Shown: positions 36,551 through 46,313 of the stretch, piece after piece
Numbering within the stretch: position 1 is the first letter of the stretch
Layout of the letters: each line of letters begins with the position of its first letter
Assembly (NCBI GenBank): GCA_963752915.1
Contig: CAVVZZ010000013.1
Span: forward strand, 186,001-250,000
DNA: 64,000 nt
DNA from: DATJPR01 sp963752915
Lineage (GTDB): Bacteria; Bacteroidota; Ignavibacteria; UBA10030; UBA6906
Direction: 5' to 3'
The notes under the pieces: model-generated
The model's database searches: none
Told to the model about the DNA's origin: nothing
The model's input: the letters and a program-made list of their open reading frames with translations, nothing else
Position numbers and translations under genes: made by a program

Positions 36551-38413
36551 ATGCACCACTCTCAATCCTTCTTCGGCAAGTTGCTTGCCGGCGCGAAGTC
36601 TGCAGTGTGCATGGTCCGCGCATGTACCGTGCTGATGCTCATTCCTGTGGCTGTCCATGCTCAGGATGCCGGGGCGTGGGCTCCAACACCTCCCATGGGA
36701 TGGAACAGCTGGGACTGCTTCGGACCGACTGTTACTGAACAGGAGGTCAAAGCAAATGCGGATTACATGGCTGACCATCTGAAACGATCCGGATGGCAGT
36801 ATGTCGTTGTCGATATCCGCTGGTATGTCGAAAATGACAAGGCGCACGGTTACAACGAAACCAATCCCGTTATGACCGTGGATGATTACGGCAGGCTTCT
36901 TCCGGCCGTCAATCGGTTCCCTTCTTCCGCCGGTGGCAAGGGATTCAGACCCCTCGCGGATTATGTCCACAGTCTGGGTTTGAAATTCGGCATTCACATC
37001 ATGCGGGGCATCCCGAAGCTCGCTGTTCAAAGAAACTCTCCGATTCTGGGGACGAATCTCACGGCACGTGATGTCTCGAGCACCAGGAATCTGTCTTCCT
37101 GGCTCCGGGATATGTACACGGTGGATGCCAGCAGACCGGGCGCGCAGGAGTACTACAATTCCCTCTTCACACTGTATGCTTCCTGGGGGCTCGACTTTGT
37201 AAAAGTGGACGACATCTCCTCGCCATATCACCGCGACGAAATTGAGTTGATTCGCAGGGCCATCGATCACTGCGGACGGCAGATTGTCCTGAGTCTGTCG
37301 CCGGGTCCGACGCCGCTCAATGACGCCGAACATGTCAGCGCTCACGCCAACATGTGGCGGATCGTCGGAGACTTCTGGGACAACTGGCCGCAATTGGAAG
37401 AGCATTTTTCGCTCTTTGAACAGTGGGTTCCCCATATGCGTCCCGGTCACTGGCCCGACGGCGATATGCTTCCGTTGGGAAGAATAGGCCTCCGGGCAGA
37501 GCAGGGGGACCCGCGGATGACTCACTTTACCAGAGACGAGCAGTTCACGCTGATGTCGCTCTTTCTGATTTGCCGCTCGCCGCTGATGTTCGGTGGAAAC
37601 CTTCCCGACAACGATCAATTCACGTTGAACTTGATTTCCAATGAGGAGGCGCTTTCGGTTCTGCAGAAAAGCAGGAACAACAGGCTCCTCGTTGATGATG
37701 GAGAACGGATCATATGGGTGGCCGATGATGCCGGGAGCAGCGACAAATATGCAGCTCTTTTCTACGCCGATCGAAGACCTATTGTGGAAAGCAAGGCAGT
37801 ATGGAGCAGCAAACTCCTGACCTACAAAGCGGGTGAGCAAAGTGATAGCGTGAAGGCAAGCATTCGAGGGTCGAGGAAACTTTACCTCGTCGTTGCGCCC
37901 GGCCCGGACAACAACGATTGGGACCATGCAGACTGGATTGCGCCGAAACTCATCGGGAGAAACGACACGCTCAGTCTGACCGGGATCAAGTGGGTTAGCG
38001 CGACGTCGGGATGGAGTACCGCAAAAGTTGGCAGGAGCGTAGGTGGGAATGCTTTGACCGTCAACAACACCGTCTATGCAGACGGCATAGGCACGCATGC
38101 GACATCGGTCATCGAATATGACGTCCCTCAAGGGTACGACACCTTCTCCTCAATTGTCGGACTCGACAAGGAGTGTGTTGACCACACCGAAGGCGCAACC
38201 GTAAAATTCCTTCTCTTTACGGAATATCCAACGGGATCTGCGCCGGCGGTTTCAATCACCTTCTCGTTGACGGCGGAACAACTCGGCGTGAAAGGGACTT
38301 GGAGCGTCCGTGACCTTTGGGGAAGGAAGGATCTCGGGGAAGTGGGAAAGGGAATATCGCTGTCTGTGCCGAGCCACGGGGCAAGGCTGCTGAGAATTCA
38401 TGAAGCCAAATGA
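36551..38413 (+). CDS. GH27 alpha-galactosidase with NPCBM domain
   Basis: This 620-residue retaining enzyme removes alpha-galactose, for example from galactomannan or raffinose-type sugars. After a signal sequence (to about residue 38, AVHAQ) the GH27 barrel shows PPMGWNSWDCF, nucleophile Asp220 in DFVKVDD and acid/base Asp274 in RIVGDFWDNW. At about residues 475-560 there is an NPCBM-type domain (LTGIKWVSATSGWSTAKVGRSVGGNAL ... YADGIGTHATSVIEYDV), placed before the final strands of the C-terminal beta-sandwich (TWSVRDLWGRKDLG). The start has GAGGAAAGGAAG directly upstream. It follows the DUF362-like gene by 55 bp. Confidence 0.92.
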   Translation: MHHSQSFFGKLLAGAKSAVCMVRACTVLMLIPVAVHAQDAGAWAPTPPMGWNSWDCFGPTVTEQEVKANADYMADHLKRSGWQYVVVDIRWYVENDKAHGYNETNPVMTVDDYGRLLPAVNRFPSSAGGKGFRPLADYVHSLGLKFGIHIMRGIPKLAVQRNSPILGTNLTARDVSSTRNLSSWLRDMYTVDASRPGAQEYYNSLFTLYASWGLDFVKVDDISSPYHRDEIELIRRAIDHCGRQIVLSLSPGPTPLNDAEHVSAHANMWRIVGDFWDNWPQLEEHFSLFEQWVPHMRPGHWPDGDMLPLGRIGLRAEQGDPRMTHFTRDEQFTLMSLFLICRSPLMFGGNLPDNDQFTLNLISNEEALSVLQKSRNNRLLVDDGERIIWVADDAGSSDKYAALFYADRRPIVESKAVWSSKLLTYKAGEQSDSVKASIRGSRKLYLVVAPGPDNNDWDHADWIAPKLIGRNDTLSLTGIKWVSATSGWSTAKVGRSVGGNALTVNNTVYADGIGTHATSVIEYDVPQGYDTFSSIVGLDKECVDHTEGATVKFLLFTEYPTGSAPAVSITFSLTAEQLGVKGTWSVRDLWGRKDLGEVGKGISLSVPSHGARLLRIHEAK

Positions 38414-38543
38414 AAGCATCGATGCGTTCGATGCGGTCTCCCCCAGGAGAGACGAATGATGCTGGGGATGATGTCGATAATCGAACGCGGAAGCAGGTAG
38501 TCTGACGGATTCACGGTCATCGACAAGAAAACGAACGCTAAAG

Positions 38544-38561
38544 TGCGTTAACGGTAACGCA
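38544..38561. promoter_or_regulatory. Operator-like inverted repeat upstream of a GH3 gene
   Basis: TGCGTTA (38544-38550) and TAACGCA (38555-38561) are perfect 7-bp arms around a 4-bp centre, 51 bp before the GH3 start codon. Size and position suit a dimeric regulator. It lies in the 199-bp gap after the GH27 gene, one of the longer gaps in the enzyme run, so a new transcript may start here. No clear -10/-35 pair was found. Confidence 0.4.
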
Positions 38562-38612
38562 AAATGCGCTTGTTGAGCGAGCCAACCACCTTCAGAAGTC
38601 AAAGGAGATCCT

Positions 38613-41204
38613 ATGAAACATGGTGTCGTATTCCTCTTGAGCCTGGTCTTCTGTTCGAGCGTTTGGACACAAACATTGCCGTACCAGAATCCGAATCTGA
38701 GCTCGGATGAGAGAGCGAAAGACCTCGTTGCCCGGCTGACGCTGAGTGAAAAGACGACATTGATGTGCGATATCTCCGACTCCATTCCCCGCCTGGGCAT
38801 TAAGCGATTCCAATGGTGGAGCGAAGCGTTGCACGGTCTGGCAAACAACGATAGCGTTACGGTGTTCCCCCAACCGATTGCCATGGCGGCGTCGTTTGAT
38901 GACGCCCTGGTGTACAAGATCTTCAACGCTGTCTCCGATGAAGTGCGGGCCAAATACAACCAGTCGAAGGCAAGAGGAAACGCGTATCGCCGATTCCTCG
39001 GTCTTTCGGTCTGGACGCCGAACATCAACATCTTCCGGGACCCGCGCTGGGGCCGGGGCCAGGAATCCTACGGAGAGGACCCGTATCTGATGTCGCGCAT
39101 GGGCGTCTCCGTCGTCAAAGGACTGCAGGGGCCTGCCGATGCGAAGTATCGAAAGCTCCTCGCGTGCGGCAAGCACTTCGCCGTCCATTCGGGCCCTGAA
39201 CCGAGCCGCCATACCATGAACCTCAATAATATCGATCCGCGGGATCTGTGGGAAACGTACCTGCCGGCTTTCAAGGCATTGGTCCAGCAGGCAGATGTGC
39301 GCGAAATCATGTGTGCATATCAGCGCCTGGACGATGAGCCATGCTGCGGCAACTCTCGCCTGCTCCAGGATATTCTCCGGAACGACTGGGGCTTCAAGTA
39401 CCTGGTGGTATCCGACTGTGGAGCGATCACGGATTTCTATGAGAACCATAAGGTCTCATCCGATCCTCCCCATGCTGCAGCGAAGGGCGTGCTGGCCGGC
39501 ACCGACGTCGAATGCGGGTATAACTATGCATACAAAACGTTGCCTGACGCTGTTGCGAAAGGACTGATCTCCGAAAAGGAAATCGACAAACATGTGATGC
39601 GTCTCCTGAAGGGACGATTTGATCTCGGAGAAATGGATGACGATGCACTGGTCCCCTGGTCGAAGATCCCGATGTCCGTGGTCAACGACAACGAACACAA
39701 GGAACTCGCCCTGGACATGGCCCGAGAGGCAATGACACTGCTGTTAAACAAGAATAACATTCTGCCGCTGTCGAAGTCAGCGGGCAAGATCGCGGTGATC
39801 GGTCCGAATGCGAATGATGAACGTGTCCTGTGGGGAAATTACAACGGTCGACCCATCCGGACGGTGACGATACTCAATGGTATCAAAACAAAACTTCCTG
39901 CCGATGCCATCGTGTATGATAGGGCATGCGACCTGACGGAAGACAAGGTGATCGAGAGCGGCATTAAGGAATGCTCTGTTGACGGCAAGTCGGGAATCAA
40001 GGCCACGTACTGGAACAACAGGGAGTTCGCCGGAGAACCGGCAGCCACGGAGCAGATTCTCAATTCCATCGCTTTGACAACGGAGGGACAGCATCAGTTC
40101 AGCGCCGGTGTGCATCTGAAGGACTTCTGTGGGAAATATGAAGCAGTCTACAACCCTTCGCAGTCCGGTGAAATCGTGTTCAAGGTCAAGGCGTTTGGGA
40201 GATTCGAGCTTGTCGTCAATGGTGATACGCTCTTCAAATCCGCACGGTTCAGACCTATCCCTCCGCGCATTCCGCTGAATGTGGAAAAAGGAAAAGAATA
40301 CAGGATCGCTGCCCGCTTCGTGCAATTAGGAGACTGGCCGGCCAGTCTCAACTTCGACTTCGGAAAGGAATCCCCTGTACGTTATGATGGCCTCATCGCG
40401 AAACTCAAAGGCGTCGATCTGGTTGTTTACGCGGGGGGGATTTCTTCTCTGCTGGAGGGAGAACAGATGCCGATCGACATTCCCGGCTTCAAGGGTGGCG
40501 ATCGGACCGACATCGAACTGCCTGCGGTCCAGCGGAATTGCCTGAAGGCATTGAAGCAGGCCGGCAAGAAGATCGTCTTCGTGGATTGCTCCGGGTCGGC
40601 CATGGGGTTGGTGCCCGAAACCGAAAGCTGCGATGCCATCCTGCAGGCGTGGTACGGCGGGGAATCCGGTGGTCAGGCCGTCGCCGATGTGCTCTTCGGC
40701 GACTACAATCCCTCCGGCAAGTTGCCTATTACTTTCTACAAGAATATCCAACAACTGCCACCTTTCGAAAACTATTCGATGATCGGAAGGACCTATCGCT
40801 TCATGACCGATCCGCTGTTCCCGTTTGGATACGGCTTGAGCTACACCATCTTCTCTATCGGCACTGCCGACCTCAGCAAAGCGAAGATCAATCGTGGAGA
40901 GAGCACGACGCTGACCATCCCGGTTGCCAATACCGGCAAACGCGACGGGACAGAGACCGTTCAGGTGTATGTCCGCAAGGTCAACGACACGAATGGGCCG
41001 CTAGAAAGTCTGCGGGGCTTTCAGCGGGTCGCGGTCGCCGCCGGCAAGACAGAACAAGCCACGATCACGCTCCCATCGACAGCGTTTGAGTTTTTCGATC
41101 GGACCAGCGGCGCGATGGCAGAAGCTGCAGGAGAATACGAGGTGTGGTATGGGAACAGTTCCGCCGCAAAGGATCTGAAGATGGCGAAGGTGGTGATCCA
41201 ATGA
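38613..41204 (+). CDS. GH3 beta-glycosidase with PA14-like insert (copy 2)
   Basis: This 863-residue enzyme is a GH3 member of the beta-xylosidase/arabinosidase-like branch. Signal peptide to WTQ (about residue 20), GH3 barrel with nucleophile Asp268 in VVSDCGAI, PA14-like insert in the C-terminal domain (about 459-589, IKATYWNNREFAGEP) and a fibronectin-III-like end (about 762-855). AAAGGAG at about 38600-38606 supports the start. It closely resembles the gene at 53205 at both protein and DNA level, including a 29-bp identical run (40518-40546 versus 55137-55165), and like that gene it is followed by a GH95 gene, so the pair looks duplicated. Substrate likely xylo- or gluco-oligosaccharides. 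Confidence 0.92.
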   Translation: MKHGVVFLLSLVFCSSVWTQTLPYQNPNLSSDERAKDLVARLTLSEKTTLMCDISDSIPRLGIKRFQWWSEALHGLANNDSVTVFPQPIAMAASFDDALVYKIFNAVSDEVRAKYNQSKARGNAYRRFLGLSVWTPNINIFRDPRWGRGQESYGEDPYLMSRMGVSVVKGLQGPADAKYRKLLACGKHFAVHSGPEPSRHTMNLNNIDPRDLWETYLPAFKALVQQADVREIMCAYQRLDDEPCCGNSRLLQDILRNDWGFKYLVVSDCGAITDFYENHKVSSDPPHAAAKGVLAGTDVECGYNYAYKTLPDAVAKGLISEKEIDKHVMRLLKGRFDLGEMDDDALVPWSKIPMSVVNDNEHKELALDMAREAMTLLLNKNNILPLSKSAGKIAVIGPNANDERVLWGNYNGRPIRTVTILNGIKTKLPADAIVYDRACDLTEDKVIESGIKECSVDGKSGIKATYWNNREFAGEPAATEQILNSIALTTEGQHQFSAGVHLKDFCGKYEAVYNPSQSGEIVFKVKAFGRFELVVNGDTLFKSARFRPIPPRIPLNVEKGKEYRIAARFVQLGDWPASLNFDFGKESPVRYDGLIAKLKGVDLVVYAGGISSLLEGEQMPIDIPGFKGGDRTDIELPAVQRNCLKALKQAGKKIVFVDCSGSAMGLVPETESCDAILQAWYGGESGGQAVADVLFGDYNPSGKLPITFYKNIQQLPPFENYSMIGRTYRFMTDPLFPFGYGLSYTIFSIGTADLSKAKINRGESTTLTIPVANTGKRDGTETVQVYVRKVNDTNGPLESLRGFQRVAVAAGKTEQATITLPSTAFEFFDRTSGAMAEAAGEYEVWYGNSSAAKDLKMAKVVIQ

Positions 41205-41281
41205 GGAGGACCAGGCGGCCGACGGCTCCGACCGGACTGGGTATCGCGAAATGAATTTCGGACAAGCCCGAGGAATGCATT

Positions 41282-43942
41282 ATGAAGCGTAGAAGTTTTC
41301 TTAGGAAATCCGCGATTGCTGCCGGTGTATTGGGCTTTTTCGGGATGAGTTCCCAGAAGAGGTCTCGTATCCTTGATCAGATTTCAGGATCAAGAAAATC
41401 GGTTCCAAAGGACATCCGTTCGGCTGACTATCGTCGCCGCCTGAAGGCAGAGAAGTATTTGCCTGGGCAGCCGGTATATGCGGGATCATATCAGTCACCT
41501 TCCGTACGGGTATCGCCAATGCCACTGGCGGAACGGCTCAAGCGCAACATCGTACCGCGGCACGGCTTCTGCACTACTGCTCCCGGCGCGACACTCAGCG
41601 AGGGGCTCACCTCCGGCAACGGGGCGATGAATATCGAGATGACGTGCGATCCGTACGCGGAACAGATTCTCTTCCATCATGAAAGTCTGCTCATGCCATG
41701 GAGGAGGCCGCTCGAGGCCCCAAACGTCGCGGACATCTTCCCGCAAGTGCGGCAAATGGTCATGGACGGGAAATATCGCGAAGCCATCGAATTCGCCTTC
41801 AAGGAAATGGAGAAGGGGCCCATAAAGCTGAATACATTTGGGCACCCCACAATCCCGGCTTTCCTGATGCGTCTTGATTTTCCCAAAACAGAGTCGGTCA
41901 AAGACTATCTTCGTACAGTCGATTTCGAAACTAGTCAGGCGAAGATCTATTGGAACGATGAGCGCGGCGAATGGCTTCGTCGGACGTTCACGTCCCGGCC
42001 CGACAACGTCGTGGTTCAACTGCTCACCGCCCCAAAGGGGCAGTCTGTGAACGTCCGCATCGGACTGTCGGATCCCCCGAGAAGAATGCGCCCGAACGCG
42101 GCATTCAAGGGGATGAACGAAGGTGCCGTAACGAGCAGCGGCGAAAGCGAGATCCGGCGTAACTTCAATGCACAGCGGCTGATTTACAAGTGCCGTTTGG
42201 ATCCTTCCACAGACAATAGCGGCTACGCCGGGGTGACCCGCGTAGTGTGCACCGGCGGCTCGGCCCGGATGGAGGACGACACCCTGGTGATTGAACAGGC
42301 GGCGTCGGTGATGCTTCTCACTCGCATCGAATGGTTCGCCGACTATACCGAGGACAAAGTGGAAGCTTTGCGGTTGGCGGTGGAACAACTCACACCCGAT
42401 TATGATGCGATGGTGGAGCGGCACCGGAAGGTCCAGACGGAGGCCCTCAACCGCGTCACCGTAGATTTTGGCGGCGCCGATCAATATGGATTGTCTTCAG
42501 AAGAACTTCTGGCCGATCAGCGATCGCGGCCGGACTATTCGCCTGCTCTGCTCGAAAAGATCTTTGAAATGGGGCGCTACTGGTTCATCCTCACGAGCGG
42601 CAAATATCCCACCATGGCAGCCGAGGTCAACGCCAACATCAACCTGCAGATATCGCCCGGCCCGCAAGGCGATTTGCGGGAAGGCATGGATGCGTACTTC
42701 AATTGGATGGAGAGCCTGGCGCCGGACTTCCGGGTCAACGCAAAAAATGTCTTCGGGATGCGCGGCACGCATTATTCCCTCCTGCCAGACAAAGGGCTCG
42801 GCGTTGCATACCATTACGCCAACGCCTCCAATTCCGGAGAGCTGTGGCCTCATCCGTACTGGATTTCCGCCGGTGGCTGGTGCTGCCGCCCGTTCTGGGA
42901 TCACTATCTTGTTACGGGGGACCTGGAATTTCTCCGCAACCGCGTCGTGCCGGCTCTGAAGGAGCTGGCGTTGTTCTACGAAGATTTTCTGACGGTCACG
43001 GACAAGGCTGGAAAATTCATTTTCGTCCCATCCTTCTCGCCGGAGAACTGGCCCGCAAACACGAACACTTCGAGCATGCTGGTGATCAACGCCACCATGG
43101 ATATCTCGGTGTGCAGGGAAGTGCTGACCAATCTGATTCAGGCCTCGGAGATTCTGGGGACGGATCTCGACAACGTGCCGAAATGGAAGGCGATGCTGGA
43201 GAAGATGCCGCCGTACATGCTCGAGGCGGATGGCACGTTGAAGGAATGGGCCTGGCCAACGCTGCAGGAGAACTACGTCCAGCGACATGTTTCTCACCTG
43301 TACGGTGCCTGGCCGGGCGATGAAATTGATCCAGACCGAACGCCGCAACTTGCCCGCGCTGCGATGATCGCCGACAGAAGGCGCGTGCCGGAGAGGCTGG
43401 CGGCCCATGGCCGCTGCCATCGTGCATTGGTCGGAGCGCGACTTAAAGACAGCTTCATGGTGGACACTGAGCTGCGGCAGTTGATCGAGCAGGGATACGT
43501 CGGCACGACGCTGCGCTGTTCTCACGACCCGTACGCCTGGCCCATGCCGGATGCACAGGGCGGGATTCAAACGATCATCATGGAAATGCTGGCCTACTCG
43601 CGGCCCGGCGAGATTGATCTGCTTCCCGCCCTTCCACCCTCGTTGAAGAAGGGATCGATCAACGGGATGCTGGCCCGGACATTCGCGAGGATCGACAAGC
43701 TGGCCTGGGACATGGACGCTCGGACCGTGGACCTCTCGATCACCTCGGTGAGGAAACAGGACATCACGTTGATAGCCCGCTATGGAATCGAGGAAATCTC
43801 TGCACCCGACGGAGTATTGGCGGAGGCGCTCCAGCAGGGGTCGGCCGACTGCAACCTGCACTTGCCTGAAAAAAAGCAGGTGGATATCCATCTGAAGATT
43901 GGACAACATGATCCGCTGGAATGGGCTGATCACGTGATGTAG
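41282..43942 (+). CDS. Divergent GH95-family protein with Tat signal (copy 2)
   Basis: This 886-residue protein has a Tat signal (MKRRSFLRKSAIAAGVLGFFG) and a divergent GH95 pattern. Positions equivalent to the catalytic residues are Asn452 and Asn454 (NANINLQ), Glu588 (PSFSPENWP) and Asp757 (PMPDAQGG). The usual NINxEMNYW, GTGWSxxWKI and DGNFG motifs are not in canonical form; instead it reads AAHGRCHRALVGARLKDSF and SHDPYAWPMPDAQGGIQTIIMEML. It is therefore in a distant subgroup, and the sugar released may differ from fucose (L-galactose or another L-sugar are possibilities). The segment ADRRRVPERL near 43369-43398 is arginine-rich, and a short local frame error there cannot be excluded. 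It follows GH3 copy 2 by 77 bp. Confidence 0.8.
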   Translation: MKRRSFLRKSAIAAGVLGFFGMSSQKRSRILDQISGSRKSVPKDIRSADYRRRLKAEKYLPGQPVYAGSYQSPSVRVSPMPLAERLKRNIVPRHGFCTTAPGATLSEGLTSGNGAMNIEMTCDPYAEQILFHHESLLMPWRRPLEAPNVADIFPQVRQMVMDGKYREAIEFAFKEMEKGPIKLNTFGHPTIPAFLMRLDFPKTESVKDYLRTVDFETSQAKIYWNDERGEWLRRTFTSRPDNVVVQLLTAPKGQSVNVRIGLSDPPRRMRPNAAFKGMNEGAVTSSGESEIRRNFNAQRLIYKCRLDPSTDNSGYAGVTRVVCTGGSARMEDDTLVIEQAASVMLLTRIEWFADYTEDKVEALRLAVEQLTPDYDAMVERHRKVQTEALNRVTVDFGGADQYGLSSEELLADQRSRPDYSPALLEKIFEMGRYWFILTSGKYPTMAAEVNANINLQISPGPQGDLREGMDAYFNWMESLAPDFRVNAKNVFGMRGTHYSLLPDKGLGVAYHYANASNSGELWPHPYWISAGGWCCRPFWDHYLVTGDLEFLRNRVVPALKELALFYEDFLTVTDKAGKFIFVPSFSPENWPANTNTSSMLVINATMDISVCREVLTNLIQASEILGTDLDNVPKWKAMLEKMPPYMLEADGTLKEWAWPTLQENYVQRHVSHLYGAWPGDEIDPDRTPQLARAAMIADRRRVPERLAAHGRCHRALVGARLKDSFMVDTELRQLIEQGYVGTTLRCSHDPYAWPMPDAQGGIQTIIMEMLAYSRPGEIDLLPALPPSLKKGSINGMLARTFARIDKLAWDMDARTVDLSITSVRKQDITLIARYGIEEISAPDGVLAEALQQGSADCNLHLPEKKQVDIHLKIGQHDPLEWADHVM

Positions 43943-44024
43943 CAACCAAGATCTCCCTCTGCGCTGAAACTGACGGTGGTAAACCTGCAACTACTTTCGT
44001 CAAACGCCGCAGAACACGATACTT

Positions 44025-46076
44025 ATGATCGCACTTCCACGTCACTTCATCCGAGGCGTCTTCGGCCTGCTCGTCCTCTGTGTTGGCGCAATGAGCTATG
44101 CGCAGGAATTGTATGTCGGCGCCAACTACCACCCGCACGATTCAGACCCGGAGACTTGGTCGCGTGACATTCAGCTGATGCAACAAGCCGGCTTCCGTGT
44201 CGTGCGGATGGGACACCTTGCCTGGGACAGCTACGAACCAAAGGATGGACATTTTGATTTCGCCTGGTTCGACCGGGTGATGGACAAGATGCACGCCTCC
44301 GGCATCAAAGTGATTCTGGATATTGCAGTGCGACCTGCTCCGCTCTGGCTGCATCACAAGCATCCCTCAATCAATGTAGGGGATGTCAATGGCATCCTCC
44401 AATATCCTAACCACCGTTACATGGAAGACGTTGGCGACCCTTACTACCAAAGGTATGCTTTGCGCTTCGCCAATGCGCTCGTGCGACACTATGCCAGGCA
44501 TCCGGCCCTCCTCGCGTTTGGTATCGACAATGAGGCCGGCGACGGTCCCATTTCGTATTCGGCGACGGTCAAGGCGCGCTACATTGCGTGGCTGAAGGCA
44601 AAATATGGTACCGTCGAGAACCTCAACAAGGCGTGGGCCGGTCAGCGGTGGTCACGCCGGGTTGGCAACTTCGATGAAGTGGGCCTCCCGGTTTCAGTCG
44701 GTGCTTTCGGATCCCCGGAGCGCGTACTCGATTTCCGTCGGTTCGTCTCTGACGAGGTAAGTGGATTCGAGGAGAAATTGATCGACCAGGTGCGGGCCGA
44801 TGCCCCCGGTGTCCTTACCACCGGCAACATGTGGTATTACAGCACAATGAAGTACTTCGATTACACGAAGATCGCCTACAGCGGGAAGATCGCACGCAGC
44901 GGCTGCGGATTCTATCCCGGCAACTCGTTGCGGAGAAACGAAGGCATCGAGGGGGCGCTCTTTGGAATGGCACGCATCCAGTTCGAGAATACCACGCCGT
45001 TCTGGTGCACGGAGTTCACCACAATGACGGCGGTGCCAGGTTCAATCCGCAAATCGGCGTATGCTTCGCTCATGCTTGGCAACCAAATGATCTGCGGCTG
45101 GACGTGGCAGAGCATGCACGGGGGGGAAGAGCAATTCCTTGAAGGCATGATCGATTGGGACGGCCGACCCAACCGAAAATACTACGAGTACAAAAATATC
45201 GCAGCGGAGTTTCGGAAGATCGAAGGTCAGGGGTTCCCGTACAAGCCGGTCCCGGAGGTTGCCCTGGCATTTTCGTTTCCGAGCCAGATCGCCAGTGGAG
45301 AATTTCCAGAACCGCACGACGGTCAAGTTCAGACCGCCTTCAGGTGTTTCAACAAGCGCAATGTGGACACACGGGTGGTCGATATCATCCAGAGCCGCTT
45401 GCCCTTCAAACTGCTCGTCATCCCCGGTGTCGCGGTGATGGATGAGATCAGCGCAGGCAAGATCCGTGAATTTATCAGAAATGGCGGCACGGCGGTCATG
45501 ACCAGCTATTCGGCGATGCTGGACGAACACAACCAGGTGTTTTCGACCACACTTCCAGGCCGCCTGAGTGATGTGTTCGGCATCCGTGTGTCCGGCTTTG
45601 AGGAAACCGAATCCATGAATGAATTGTCGCGGGTGGGTCTTCAAGGCAAGCAGCTTCGCGTGACGTACCGGGACCGCGATCTCGCCTGCGAGTCTCCGCG
45701 TTTTGATGTCATCGAGCCAACGGACGCCGAAGTCCTTGGCCGCATCGTGGGCCTGGACCGGGATTATCCGGTGGTGACTGCTCACAGATTCGGGGCAGGC
45801 ACCGCCGTGTACATCGGTCTGCCGGCAAGAGAAGAACTTCTTGACCCTATCATCGGCGAAGCAATCAATCGACTCGCAATCAAGACGGGGCCGGAGGTAC
45901 CGGCAGGTGTGATGGCGCGGCAGATAAACCCAACACACATCCTGTACCTCAACCTGGACGGCGTAGCGAAACACGTGGAGTTGAAAGGTCGCTCGCACAG
46001 CGTCCTTCGCGATCAGGAATACGAGGACGGCTTCATCGTTGGGCCGTACGAGCCGGAGTTTGTGGAGACCCGATAG
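44025..46076 (+). CDS. GH42 beta-galactosidase
   Basis: This 683-residue retaining enzyme belongs to GH42. It has an N-terminal signal peptide (ending SYAQ) and begins the barrel with LYVGANYHPHDSDPETWSRDIQLMQQAGFRVVRMG. Acid/base Glu170 lies in FGIDNEAGD and nucleophile Glu330 in FWCTEFT. The trimerisation (glutamine-amidotransferase-like) domain follows (about 400-600), with LLVIPGVAVMDE. GH42 enzymes are more often cytosolic; the signal peptide here points to periplasmic action on beta-galactosides such as xyloglucan or arabinogalactan fragments. Alpha-L-arabinopyranosidase activity is an alternative known in the family. The stop codon lies inside a 21-bp palindrome. Confidence 0.9.
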   Translation: MIALPRHFIRGVFGLLVLCVGAMSYAQELYVGANYHPHDSDPETWSRDIQLMQQAGFRVVRMGHLAWDSYEPKDGHFDFAWFDRVMDKMHASGIKVILDIAVRPAPLWLHHKHPSINVGDVNGILQYPNHRYMEDVGDPYYQRYALRFANALVRHYARHPALLAFGIDNEAGDGPISYSATVKARYIAWLKAKYGTVENLNKAWAGQRWSRRVGNFDEVGLPVSVGAFGSPERVLDFRRFVSDEVSGFEEKLIDQVRADAPGVLTTGNMWYYSTMKYFDYTKIAYSGKIARSGCGFYPGNSLRRNEGIEGALFGMARIQFENTTPFWCTEFTTMTAVPGSIRKSAYASLMLGNQMICGWTWQSMHGGEEQFLEGMIDWDGRPNRKYYEYKNIAAEFRKIEGQGFPYKPVPEVALAFSFPSQIASGEFPEPHDGQVQTAFRCFNKRNVDTRVVDIIQSRLPFKLLVIPGVAVMDEISAGKIREFIRNGGTAVMTSYSAMLDEHNQVFSTTLPGRLSDVFGIRVSGFEETESMNELSRVGLQGKQLRVTYRDRDLACESPRFDVIEPTDAEVLGRIVGLDRDYPVVTAHRFGAGTAVYIGLPAREELLDPIIGEAINRLAIKTGPEVPAGVMARQINPTHILYLNLDGVAKHVELKGRSHSVLRDQEYEDGFIVGPYEPEFVETR

Positions 46077-46091
46077 AGCTCAGCTCTATCG
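46071..46091. repeat. 21-bp palindrome overlapping the GH42 stop codon
   Basis: CGATAGAGCT and AGCTCTATCG are perfect 10-bp arms around a single C, and the GH42 stop codon TAG (46074-46076) is inside the left arm. With almost no loop it suits a protein-binding site or cruciform better than an RNA terminator, and no T-run follows. It opens a 237-bp non-coding gap before the GH29 gene. Confidence 0.6.
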
Positions 46092-46313
46092 CTCGATACA
46101 TCGATTTTCCAAAGAAGAAGAATGAGTCTTGTCCCAATGAACATCATTGCAGCTTCGCTGACCACAGTGATCTGCTAGGTGGCTATTGCGGAAACAGCCG
46201 GAGAACAGTGAGTGCATTCGTCCTTGCCCCCGTTGCCGGTGGTCCACTTTGATGCAGGGGGATCTGCGACGTCGGAATATGCCGCATCGAACAGTCTCAA
46301 TCATTAGACCAGA

